This document shows positions 22,892 to 29,660 of a stretch of DNA of 37,298 bases, piece by piece (the first letter of the stretch is position 1; each line of letters begins with the position of its first letter). The DNA comes from Candidatus Woesebacteria bacterium RIFCSPHIGHO2_01_FULL_39_32 (GTDB lineage Bacteria; Patescibacteriota; Microgenomatia; UBA8517). The translations under genes and the position numbers were made by a program. The stretch is from contig MGGJ01000012.1 in assembly GCA_001792345.1 (NCBI GenBank), positions 70,091 to 107,388 on the forward strand. Reading direction: 5' to 3'. The notes under the pieces are model-generated. The model did no database searches and had not been told where the DNA came from. It worked only from the letters and a program-made list of their open reading frames with translations.

Positions 22892-23119
22892 CTAATATCT
22901 TACATTTGAGACGAAAGTTGTTGCAAAATAGAAGGCTTCTAGAGAAGTAATAAGTATTGCCCCAAGTATTGCCCAGAGAATGTTTTTCTTTGATAGGAAA
23001 TATACGACTACAAATGAGACTGCAAATGTGAGAAGAAGATAAACCGGGCGATTGTAACTCACGAGAGAGCTTAAGATTAATTGCATTTCTTGAGAACGTG
23101 TTGGAGCTTGAATACCCAT
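22892..23119 (-). CDS. Small membrane protein, 75 aa
   Basis: Not recognised. Two predicted membrane helices, about residues 24-42 (PVYLLLTFAVSFVVVYFLS) and 47-66 (ILWAILGAILITSLEAFYFA), joined by a basic SKKN turn. It is convergent with the Tat-type gene, 55 bases from its stop, and lies next to the tRNA-Pro region. The hydrophobic pattern and the intact frame are the only support. Confidence 0.55.
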   Translation of the reverse strand: MGIQAPTRSQEMQLILSSLVSYNRPVYLLLTFAVSFVVVYFLSKKNILWAILGAILITSLEAFYFATTFVSNVRY

Positions 23120-23161
23120 TCTTCAGATTAAGTTACCTTAAATTTCTTGTCAAATGGTATT

Positions 23162-23217
23162 TGGTCGGAGTGCCCGGATTCGACAATTTGTAAGCAAATT
23201 GGTTACTTTCCGGGGAC
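23162..23217 (-). pseudogene. tRNA 3'-end remnant with inserted hairpin
   Basis: Read on the minus strand, the last 22 bases are TCGAATCCGGGC and ACTCCGACCA. They have the form of the second half of a T-loop, a T-stem strand, an acceptor strand, a discriminator A and an encoded CCA. The other T-stem strand (CCCCGG) is 26 bases upstream. Between them lies a stretch with the perfect hairpin CAATTTG/CAAATTG in place of the normal TT of the T-loop. There is no anticodon arm or 5' half; the palindrome 23217-23236 and the tRNA-Pro gene come first. It cannot be a working tRNA unless the insertion is spliced and the 5' half comes from elsewhere. Confidence 0.5.
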
Positions 23218-23236
23218 CGACAGATTTATCTGTCGG
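23217..23236. repeat. Palindrome with CCGAC/GTCGG core at the tRNA-Pro 3' end
   Basis: CCGACAGAT (23217-23225) and ATCTGTCGG (23228-23236) form a perfect inverted repeat around two bases. Its right arm includes the last bases of the tRNA-Pro acceptor strand and its discriminator. Confidence 0.75.
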
Positions 23237-23304
23237 AGAGGAGGGAATTGAACCCTCTGCCTCTCGGACCCGAACCGAGCGGTCTACCGATGACCTACTC
23301 TCCG
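23233..23304 (-). tRNA. tRNA-Pro (anticodon CGG)
   Basis: A full 72-base cloverleaf on the minus strand. Acceptor CGGAGAG/CTCTCCG, D-arm GGTC/GACC, anticodon stem CTCGG/CCGAG with loop TTCGGGT (anticodon CGG, G37), variable AGGCA, T-arm GAGGG/CCCTC with loop TTCAATT, discriminator A. The C1-G72 pair and A73 fit bacterial tRNA-Pro identity. CCA is not encoded. A palindrome overlaps the 3' end. Confidence 0.95.
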
Positions 23305-23315
23305 TCAATATCTGT

Positions 23316-23321
23316 TACAAT
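23316..23321 (+). promoter_or_regulatory. -10 box of rsmI
   Basis: TACAAT lies eight bases before the rsmI ATG at 23330; a leaderless transcript is likely. No Shine-Dalgarno is seen. The divergent tRNA-Pro 5' end is 12 bases away. Confidence 0.45.
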
Positions 23322-23329
23322 TATAGCAA

Positions 23330-24025
23330 ATGTTGGGGACTCTATATATCATCGCGACACCAATCGGAAACCTTGAAGATGTTACATTACGAGCCATTGA
23401 GATATTAAAAGAGGTAGATATAGTATTGGCCGAAGACACAAGGGTTACAAAGAAATTATTAGATTTTGTGTTTTTTTTCAAGTCAAAACTGACTGCTCAC
23501 CACCCACAGCTAATTAGCTATCACCAGCACTCAGGAGAAGAAAAGAAACTTGAAATATTAAATTATCTGTTACAAGGCAAGAATATCGCACTTGTAACCG
23601 ATGCAGGTACTCCGGGCATTTCAGATCCCGGAAATGAGCTTATCGACTATTTACTTTCATACAAACCCGAATTAAAAATTATTCCTATTCCGGGAGCTTC
23701 GGCTATTACAACCGCACTTTCCGTTTCAGGTTTTCGAGCAGACAAATTTGTCTTTATTGGCTTTTTACCTAAAAAGAAAAAGGAGAAACTTTTTAAATGG
23801 TTGAAAGAGGGAAAAATTACTTTCGCATTTTACGAATCTCCACATCGCATTTTAAAAACTCTTGAGACTTTAGAAGGAGCTTTTGGAAGCTACACACGAG
23901 TTTTTATAGCACGCGAACTTACAAAATTATACGAGACTTTATATCGAGGGAAAATCAAAGATGTAATTGCAAGTCTCAAAAAAGAAAAGGTAAAAGGTGA
24001 ACTGACGGTGGTTGTTGAAGTATAA
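23330..24025 (+). CDS. rsmI: 16S rRNA 2'-O-ribose methyltransferase (C1402)
   Basis: Methylates the ribose of C1402 in the decoding centre of 16S rRNA with SAM. The tetrapyrrole-methylase-fold signature begins at once (GTLYIIATPIGNLEDVTLRAIEIL), then AEDTRVTKKLL, ISYHQHS, the SAM-binding LVTDAGTPGISDPGNELI and IPGASAITTALSVSGF. At 231 aa it lacks the C-terminal HTH-like extension of the E. coli protein (286 aa). The first base of the ATG lies nine bases after the -10 box. The tRNA-Pro gene is divergent on the other side. Confidence 0.95.
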   Translation: MLGTLYIIATPIGNLEDVTLRAIEILKEVDIVLAEDTRVTKKLLDFVFFFKSKLTAHHPQLISYHQHSGEEKKLEILNYLLQGKNIALVTDAGTPGISDPGNELIDYLLSYKPELKIIPIPGASAITTALSVSGFRADKFVFIGFLPKKKKEKLFKWLKEGKITFAFYESPHRILKTLETLEGAFGSYTRVFIARELTKLYETLYRGKIKDVIASLKKEKVKGELTVVVEV

Positions 24026-24033
24026 GATATTTT

Positions 24034-24543
24034 CTATCCGTTCAAATTTACTTTGACCCTAATATCAATTTTTGAGTTTGGGTCATTCATCCAAACAACT
24101 TTCGGAGTAATTTTGTAGAATCTGTATATTTTTTTCCTGGCTAGATATTTCTGAACAAAGTCAACCACTACTTTTGGGTCGGAATTTGCATACGGATACT
24201 TACGGGAAATATAACACTTGCCCGCTTTTAAGGTGTCTTTAAATGAAAGTTCTTCAATTTTGGCTTCGATCTGTAGTCCAGTGCTAGTACCCCAAGCTTG
24301 TCGAGAATCAAAGATTGCACAAGCTCCTTTACCGTTTAACCTTATATTTTGACAGTGTTTAGAACTTGGTATGGATACAAAATACAAGTTCCACTTTTTG
24401 TCATAGGAATAGACAACTGGAGAAATCCAAGGGTTTCCCTGCATATCTGCCGTTGCCAGCGTAACCAGTTGATTTTGCCCGATGATTTTTCGAGCCAAAC
24501 CGTCTAGTTTCTTTTGTCTAAAGCCCGAGATTGTATTTTCCAT
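24034..24543 (-). CDS. Pyridoxamine 5'-phosphate oxidase-like FMN split-barrel protein
   Basis: Flavin-binding split-barrel fold. Residues 23-75 read LVTLATADMQGNPWISPVVYSYDKKWNLYFVS, the typical start of the family. A helix (SSKHCQNIRLNGKGACAIFDS) and an IEAKIEELS strand follow. At 169 aa the length fits single-domain family members, which include general stress proteins, heme-degrading enzymes and F420 enzymes, so the substrate cannot be named. It is convergent with rsmI (eight-base gap) and divergent from the TrmB-type regulator. Confidence 0.85.
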   Translation of the reverse strand: MENTISGFRQKKLDGLARKIIGQNQLVTLATADMQGNPWISPVVYSYDKKWNLYFVSIPSSKHCQNIRLNGKGACAIFDSRQAWGTSTGLQIEAKIEELSFKDTLKAGKCYISRKYPYANSDPKVVVDFVQKYLARKKIYRFYKITPKVVWMNDPNSKIDIRVKVNLNG

Positions 24544-24598
24544 AGACCTCGAGGACTTTACAGAAATTATCTAATTATGTAAAATTGTTGTGTAAAAA

Positions 24599-25459
24599 AT
24601 GAACACTATCTCACAAGAAACTGATTTAAGAACAAAGATTATTAGTGATTATTTAGAGCAGCTGGGTTATTCAAGTGAAGCTATAAAAATATATATAGCA
24701 CTTATTAAGAACGGACCATCGACCCTTCTGAAAATTTCTAAAGATAGTGGTATTGAGCGCACAAAACTCTATCGACTTATTGACGACTTTGTTGAAAAGG
24801 GAATAGTTGAAGAAGTTCCGGCATACAAAAGGAAAACTGTCAAAGCGGTTGATTTATACACGATTGAGCTGTTAGTTAGGGAAAAACAATCAAAAGCACT
24901 CAACCTAAATGAAACATTTCCTATATTTTCCGAAGCAGTTAAAGATTATTCAAAAGACTTTTTACCAGGTGTGAATGTAGTTTACTATCGTGGGATTGAG
25001 GGGATGAAGCAGATGATTTGGCATATAACTCGGTCAAAAGGATTATTTAGAACTTGTTCATATCGATTCTGGAACGATATAGTCGGAGACAAGTTTACTT
25101 TGGATATAAATCGCGAGATGATAGCTAAAAAGTTTAAAGTACATGACCTTTACTCTGATCAATACATTTTATATAAAAAAAATTGGATGAAAACGAAAGG
25201 TATAAAGCCGGCAGGGGATTGGAGTTTTTGGAACGCTCGCTATATTTCGGAAAAGATTGTCAAGATAAATCAAAATATCGATATCTATAATGACATCGTT
25301 GCCTATTCATATTGGGATGAAGGTGATGTTTTCGGCGTCGAGATTCAAAATCAACGTGTAGCAGATATGCAAAAACAAATCCACGACGTTTTATGGAAAT
25401 TGGGTAAAAAGCGAAATGAATTGGATTGGGCAAATCCAGTTTGGAGAAGAAAGGGTTAG
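24599..25459 (+). CDS. TrmB-family transcriptional regulator
   Basis: An N-terminal winged helix of TrmB type at about residues 17-75 (LEQLGYSSEAIKIYIALIKNGPSTLLKISKDSGIERTKLYRLIDDFVEKGIVEEV). It is followed by a longer effector-like domain with the LPGVNVVYYRGIEGMKQMIWHI motif. Archaeal TrmB proteins sense sugars; bacterial and CPR members are widespread but mostly uncharacterised. TAAAAT at 24580-24585 is a likely -10, so the leader is only a few bases. The stop overlaps the 3' end of the opposing small membrane gene by four bases. Confidence 0.87.
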   Translation: MNTISQETDLRTKIISDYLEQLGYSSEAIKIYIALIKNGPSTLLKISKDSGIERTKLYRLIDDFVEKGIVEEVPAYKRKTVKAVDLYTIELLVREKQSKALNLNETFPIFSEAVKDYSKDFLPGVNVVYYRGIEGMKQMIWHITRSKGLFRTCSYRFWNDIVGDKFTLDINREMIAKKFKVHDLYSDQYILYKKNWMKTKGIKPAGDWSFWNARYISEKIVKINQNIDIYNDIVAYSYWDEGDVFGVEIQNQRVADMQKQIHDVLWKLGKKRNELDWANPVWRRKG

Positions 25460-25767
25460 GAAGTCATCCTCTTGCCGATTATCGCCAAAAGCACCCAAAG
25501 TATAAATGCCGTGCCTAGAGCTTCTTTTAATCCTAATATATTTGTTGCAGAGGAAATTAGTATAGCAAAAGTAAGCATAACAAAAAGTAGAATTGCCATG
25601 CTCAAGCTCCACCATAATTTTTCCACTTCATCTAGATAGGTTTTCTTTTGCTCCACGTCTGCATACAAAAATACCATCTTTTGGGCACGCTTAATTATAA
25701 TGATGGAGTAGATAAAAATGAGCACAACCGATCCTAGTGAAGGTAATATGATATTAACTAGCGACAT
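25456..25767 (-). CDS. Small membrane protein, 103 aa
   Basis: Not recognised. Three predicted membrane segments, about residues 4-25 (NIILPSLGSVVLIFIYSIIII), 51-72 and 82-98, with a charged loop (FLYADVEQKKTYLDEVEKLWW) between the first two. It is convergent with the TrmB gene and overlaps it by four bases at the stop codons. The divergent HTH-M20 gene starts 124 bases away. Confidence 0.6.
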   Translation of the reverse strand: MSLVNIILPSLGSVVLIFIYSIIIIKRAQKMVFLYADVEQKKTYLDEVEKLWWSLSMAILLFVMLTFAILISSATNILGLKEALGTAFILWVLLAIIGKRMTS

Positions 25768-25851
25768 AAATTAATAGTAGCACTTTTTTCAATATACTAT
25801 CTATGCCTAATAATTACAATTTAGTTAATATAAATTGAAAATTTTAGAGTC

Positions 25852-25881
25852 TTGATTGAAAAGATGACACTAATGTACAAT
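25852..25881 (+). promoter_or_regulatory. Promoter of the HTH-M20 gene
   Basis: TTGATT (25852-25857) and TACAAT (25876-25881) are 18 bases apart. The predicted start near 25888 lies downstream of the first in-frame ATG (25880), which overlaps the -10 box, and just before the ATG at 25892. I therefore use 25892 as start. Confidence 0.6.
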
Positions 25882-25891
25882 GGCGACAGGC

Positions 25892-27256
25892 ATGGAGAAC
25901 AAATACACGCTTGATGATATTTCAAAGAGGCTCAAAGTTAGCACGCGGACACTATTGCGAGAAATTAAAAGAGGAAAGCTGAAAAGCCAAAGGGTTGGAA
26001 GAAGACACTTGGTATCGGAAGTGGAGATAGAAAGTTATTTGGGCAAAGGAAGAGATGAAGATTATCTCGAAAAAACCATAAGCATGTTTTTAAAAGACGT
26101 GAAGGTAGAAATGATAAGTACTTTACAAAAAATGGTTTCTCGGCCATCTGTTGCAAGCGAAGTTGGACAGGAAGCGAAACTGGCCAATCTTATTAAGCAT
26201 AAGTTTGATAAATGGGGTATAAGAAGTAACGTCTATGAAGAAGGTAGTGAAGTTGCGGTTAGAGCTTCATATGGATTAGCTGATGATGGGATATTGCTTG
26301 ATTCTCCTTTAGATACACTACCACCTGGTGATTTAGTCAAGTGGACCTACCCTCCTTTTGATGGGGTAATTAGAAAGGGAAAAATGTATGGCAGAGGTAC
26401 GGCGGATTGCAAAGCTGGTATAGTAGCGATGATGTATACAATTTTATTTTTTAGAAAATTTTTCGATGAGGAAAAGTTAAGAATTGAGGTTGTTTTTGAC
26501 GGTGGAGAGCAAGACGGAAGCTTTGCCGGTATGAAGTTGGTTTTAAAAAGGGGCCTTCCTGTTACGGCAGGAATTGTCGGCTATGCGGGAGATATGAAAG
26601 ACATTTTGGTGGGAGCAAGAGGTTACCATAGATATTGTTTTACAATTCATGGGGAGGCGGTTCACACTGGGAGTCGTTATAAACCAGGAATAAATGCGAT
26701 TTCTAAGATGACTAAGTTTATTAATGAGGTTGAAAGTTACGAATTCCCCAAGCCATTAGGCTCACTTTTTTCATTTGGTGGGAGGCTGACTTTCTCAAAA
26801 ATTGAAGGGGGGAGAGCTATTAATATGGTGCCCGATTCTTGCTCTGCCTGGCTTGATGTAAGAACAACACCAGAAATTAGCAAGGACAGACTTGACGAAG
26901 ATCTTGCAAAAATAATAGATAAAATCAAAGTTAGAGATAAGAATTTTAAGATCGATGTACAGTATATGGTTGGACAGCAGGCTTATATGGTTAATCCTAA
27001 AGGGAAAATAGTTGAGTTGATTGGTCAGAGTTGCCAGGTTGTCTTAAATAGAAAAATGTATTTGACTGCAAGCGGGCCCGCCCACGTCGGAAATCTCTTA
27101 AACGAATCTAATATCCCAACAGTTGTCTTTGGACCGATGGGTGAAAACGTACATTCTTATGATGAATATATCGAGATTTCCTCGATTCCAAAGGTAGTTG
27201 AGATATATATTAGGACTATTATAAAATATTTTGATATTGATAGTAATTCTTTTTAA
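25892..27256 (+). CDS. HTH-M20 fusion: DNA-binding domain joined to peptidase-like domain
   Basis: Residues 1-50 are an excisionase-type helix-turn-helix (KYTLDDISKRLKVSTRTLLREIKRGKLKSQRVGRRHLVSEVEIESYL). From about residue 70 it is an M20 metallopeptidase (ArgE/DapE/CPG2 type). The first metal motif, usually GHxD, reads DSPLD (residues 137-141), so the His position is Pro. The second is intact (YGRGTADCKAG, Asp172). The catalytic EE pair reads GEQDG (Glu206, Gln207). The dimerisation domain with GEAVHTG and the C-terminal GPMGENVHSYDEY are kept. Either one zinc is lost or the domain binds rather than cleaves. A ligand-sensing regulator is one reading, a divergent enzyme another. tRNA-Arg follows two bases after the stop. 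Confidence 0.85.
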   Translation: MENKYTLDDISKRLKVSTRTLLREIKRGKLKSQRVGRRHLVSEVEIESYLGKGRDEDYLEKTISMFLKDVKVEMISTLQKMVSRPSVASEVGQEAKLANLIKHKFDKWGIRSNVYEEGSEVAVRASYGLADDGILLDSPLDTLPPGDLVKWTYPPFDGVIRKGKMYGRGTADCKAGIVAMMYTILFFRKFFDEEKLRIEVVFDGGEQDGSFAGMKLVLKRGLPVTAGIVGYAGDMKDILVGARGYHRYCFTIHGEAVHTGSRYKPGINAISKMTKFINEVESYEFPKPLGSLFSFGGRLTFSKIEGGRAINMVPDSCSAWLDVRTTPEISKDRLDEDLAKIIDKIKVRDKNFKIDVQYMVGQQAYMVNPKGKIVELIGQSCQVVLNRKMYLTASGPAHVGNLLNESNIPTVVFGPMGENVHSYDEYIEISSIPKVVEIYIRTIIKYFDIDSNSF

Positions 27257-27257
27257 G

Positions 27258-27329
27258 TGCCCCTGGGGGGAATTGAACCCTCATTTTACCCTTAGGACGG
27301 GTCTGCTCTGTCCGTTGAGCTACAGGGGC
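27258..27329 (-). tRNA. tRNA-Arg (anticodon CCT)
   Basis: A 72-base cloverleaf on the minus strand. Acceptor GCCCCTG/CAGGGGC, D-arm GCTC/GAGC, anticodon arm GACCC/GGGTA with loop GTCCTAA (anticodon CCT, codon AGG), T-arm GAGGG/CCCCC with loop TTCAATT, discriminator A. There is one mismatch at the top of the anticodon stem and one in the T-stem. CCA is not encoded. Confidence 0.92.
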
Positions 27330-27346
27330 GTATTTATAATATATTA

Positions 27347-28189
27347 TCACACAAGAAGCGCTATTCCCAAGATGGCCAATATGCTTCCCAGGATTTTTTC
27401 TCGGAGAGAATCACTTTCTTTTAAAAATATTATCCCAAGAGGAACTGAAAAGATTGCCATGCTTTGAAATATTGCGTTTACCTTCGCAACGGGCCCTCCG
27501 TATTCAAAAGCCCATACTAAAAGATAAACTAATAAAATACTAAAAAGCGTTACAATGGCTTTTAAATATAAATTCTTGGTTAGATTAACAACAAGATCTT
27601 TTGGCTTTTTGGTCATGAAAGGTAAAAGGACAACTGTAGGAAGGCTCATTGCGAATATGATCGTGTGAGTGGGAGTTAAATTGGATAGAATCTTCATTAG
27701 TATTGTTATGACGCTGGTTGTAAAAGAAAAAATCAGTGCATAGAGATACTTGTTGTCCAAGATTTGTTTTTGGGGGGCTGAAACAATTGCTACTGCAATA
27801 AATATAATTATTATACCAATGTAATCTTTAAACACGAGAATTTCTCCTAAAATGAGAGCCGATAAAAGCGGTACAAATATAATTCTTAAACGGACAAGGA
27901 TAGTAGATACGGAAAGATGGGTATTGACGTGCATGAGCATAAAAAGATACACATTAAGGGTATTTACGGCTCCTATGATAAGAAGGAAGATATGGTTATT
28001 AAGATCAGTTGCGAGTCTTATATCTTTCAAGAAGAGGGGAAGGAAAATTAACATTCGTGCGCTAGAAAACCACCAGGTCATACTCACAGCAGTCTCTTTG
28101 TCTTTTAAAAGGTGTCTGCTGTAGTAGTTAAATCCAATATCGGATAATCCTGCGAAAATTGAAAGAAAAATCCAAGTTAAATTTGTCAC
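27347..28189 (-). CDS. EamA/DMT-superfamily transporter
   Basis: About ten hydrophobic helices in two repeats of five, as in EamA proteins. The first repeat has VSMTWWFSSARMLIFLPLF and VSTILVRLRIIFVPLLSALILGEILVFKDYIGIIIIF. The second ends AKVNAIFQSMAIFSVPLGIIFLKE. The family moves metabolites such as amino acids or nucleotide derivatives; the substrate is unknown. The start is GTG at 28189, which shares one base with the upstream stop (TAGTG), so it is translationally coupled to the PEGA gene. Its stop lies 17 bases from the tRNA-Arg 5' end. Confidence 0.85.
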   Translation of the reverse strand: MTNLTWIFLSIFAGLSDIGFNYYSRHLLKDKETAVSMTWWFSSARMLIFLPLFLKDIRLATDLNNHIFLLIIGAVNTLNVYLFMLMHVNTHLSVSTILVRLRIIFVPLLSALILGEILVFKDYIGIIIIFIAVAIVSAPQKQILDNKYLYALIFSFTTSVITILMKILSNLTPTHTIIFAMSLPTVVLLPFMTKKPKDLVVNLTKNLYLKAIVTLFSILLVYLLVWAFEYGGPVAKVNAIFQSMAIFSVPLGIIFLKESDSLREKILGSILAILGIALLV

Positions 28190-29433
28190 TATTTAATTCC
28201 CAAAGAATAAAGATTTGGGGGAGATGAGTTTGCTCCAAGATTAGTCAGAATAAGAAGTCGATCAAGAGAAAGGGTTGGATAAGCGTGTGGTACAACATAT
28301 GCTCCCGAATATACCACTTGTCGATTAGTACCGTCATAATCGGCAATTGTGATTTTACCTTCTTCAGCAACGATAAGATGCCGCGATGTTGGGTACCAAG
28401 ACATCGTTCGTTTGGTTTCCTCAACTAATGTGTTCCAATTTATAGGTTTTCCTTCATCTACGTAATGCAAGCTTCCTAGAAGTACAATTTCCTTCTTGTC
28501 AATAAGAAAGTTTCTATCCTCCTCGATGTCATAGACATAAGTAAAACCGCTCTTTAGTCCACGATCCTCTGGTTGGGTAGAAGAACCCGGGAGCTCAGGT
28601 ATGAGTTTATTAGGAATTGTGGCGCTTCCACTTGCCGTATACGAAACCATATCTTTATCAGGTGAAAAAACGATATTTGAGGCTTTGCGTGATAAAATAT
28701 CTTGTATTTCATCCGGCAGTTTCCTCATTTGTGCAGCAAGGCGCTTTGCCAGTTCTTTCTCCCATTCGTTTAAAATTTCCAATCTTTGTGCAGAGACATT
28801 AACCCTTTGAGATTGGGGAGTAAAAGAGCTTGTATCAAGCAAAAATACACCGGTAGTTGTTGTGAGAAGAATCTCTCTTGTGTCAGGAGAAAATACCCAG
28901 CTTGATCCTAATAAATTTCCGTCTGTAATTCTTCTTGGTTCTCTGGCAAATCCAAGTGGTAAATTTAGAGTTTCCATGATCCATAAACCCTCGGCATCCT
29001 GATTATTTTGGTTAATCGGTACAACGTATGATAGTTTTGCTAAATCAGGAGAAAGTAAGGGCGCTTCAACTCCGGAAAATGTTGTTGTTGATAAAGAAGG
29101 GGCAATTCGGAAAAGGTGTGCTGTTGCTTCCGTGACATCTTCGGCTTTAAAGGTCAGGCGTTTAGTCCATGAGATGTAGCCGTCCTTACGAACGGAGATG
29201 TCGTAGGTTCCAGGGAGAAGCGGAAAGTTTGCGTTTGTGGCGGCTTTTAATGTACCGTCGACAAACACCTGTGCTGCGTCAGGATCGGATTTTATGACGA
29301 AAAGGCCATTCGGCGAAAATTCTAAAGTTTCCTGATTTAACCTATAACCTCTAGCATATTGAAAAGCTATTGTACCGACGACACCGACAACCAAAATAGT
29401 AAGAAAAAGAAGTAAAAGGCGTATCTTGACCAT
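28189..29433 (-). CDS. Membrane-anchored PEGA-domain protein with beta-propeller-like repeats
   Basis: An N-terminal membrane helix (residues 5-26) anchors the protein. A PEGA domain follows at about 43-110 (LFVIKSDPDAAQVFVDGTLKAATNANFPLLPGTYDISVRKDGYISWTKRL). The rest is made of repeats like SPDLAKLSYVVP, FSPDTREILLTT, FSPDKDMVSYTA and YPTSRHLIVAEEG, each resembling a WD40/TolB-type blade. Such proteins are common on CPR cell surfaces; the ligand is unknown. ATTATA at 29442-29447 is TATAAT on the minus strand and leaves only about two bases before the ATG. Confidence 0.85.
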   Translation of the reverse strand: MVKIRLLLLFLTILVVGVVGTIAFQYARGYRLNQETLEFSPNGLFVIKSDPDAAQVFVDGTLKAATNANFPLLPGTYDISVRKDGYISWTKRLTFKAEDVTEATAHLFRIAPSLSTTTFSGVEAPLLSPDLAKLSYVVPINQNNQDAEGLWIMETLNLPLGFAREPRRITDGNLLGSSWVFSPDTREILLTTTTGVFLLDTSSFTPQSQRVNVSAQRLEILNEWEKELAKRLAAQMRKLPDEIQDILSRKASNIVFSPDKDMVSYTASGSATIPNKLIPELPGSSTQPEDRGLKSGFTYVYDIEEDRNFLIDKKEIVLLGSLHYVDEGKPINWNTLVEETKRTMSWYPTSRHLIVAEEGKITIADYDGTNRQVVYSGAYVVPHAYPTLSLDRLLILTNLGANSSPPNLYSLGIK

Positions 29434-29441
29434 TGATTAGA

Positions 29442-29447
29442 ATTATA
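29442..29447 (-). promoter_or_regulatory. -10 box of the PEGA gene
   Basis: TATAAT read on the minus strand; its downstream end is eight bases before the PEGA ATG at 29433, so the mRNA is probably leaderless. Confidence 0.5.
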
Positions 29448-29470
29448 CTGCAAATTGGATTTCTTTTCCT

Positions 29471-29542
29471 CCCCGATGAGATAGTACTTACCGCATCTCA
29501 TGGGGTCCCGCTAGATGTTCCTAAGAAACTATCTAGCTGGGA
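29471..29542. repeat. Two consecutive hairpins upstream of the mreB promoter
   Basis: CCCCGATGAGAT (29471-29482) pairs with ATCTCATGGGG (29495-29505) with one bulged base. TCCCGCTAGAT (29506-29516) pairs with 29531-29542 with one bulged T. Two adjacent hairpins of similar length, each with a 12-14 base loop, are unlikely by chance. Confidence 0.6.
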
Positions 29543-29543
29543 C

Positions 29544-29572
29544 TTGTTGAAGTTGCGTGACCACCATATAAT
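29544..29572 (+). promoter_or_regulatory. Promoter upstream of mreB
   Basis: TTGTTG (29544-29549) and a perfect TATAAT (29567-29572) are 17 bases apart. Predicted start near 29579, giving a leader of about 82 bases to the mreB ATG. A CTCGC-AAGA-GCGAG hairpin (29618-29631) lies in that leader. Confidence 0.6.
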
Positions 29573-29660
29573 GGCCCCAGAAGAACTCTTACTTGCTCGC
29601 ATGTTCTACGTTCATGCCTCGCAAGAGCGAGTCTTCGGGGCAAGCGGAGAAATATATTTT

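Noticed and set aside
23154-23408. Open frame on the plus strand, 84 codons
   Set aside because: It runs antisense through tRNA-Pro and the tRNA remnant and into rsmI; the peptide is typical of antisense tRNA translation.
27231-27467. Open frame on the plus strand, 78 codons
   Set aside because: It runs antisense through tRNA-Arg and the end of the EamA gene.
29433-29660. 76-residue N-terminal extension of MreB
   Set aside because: A promoter and hairpins lie within it and MreB homologues start at the LRKRIAIDLG position; kept only as a point to check.
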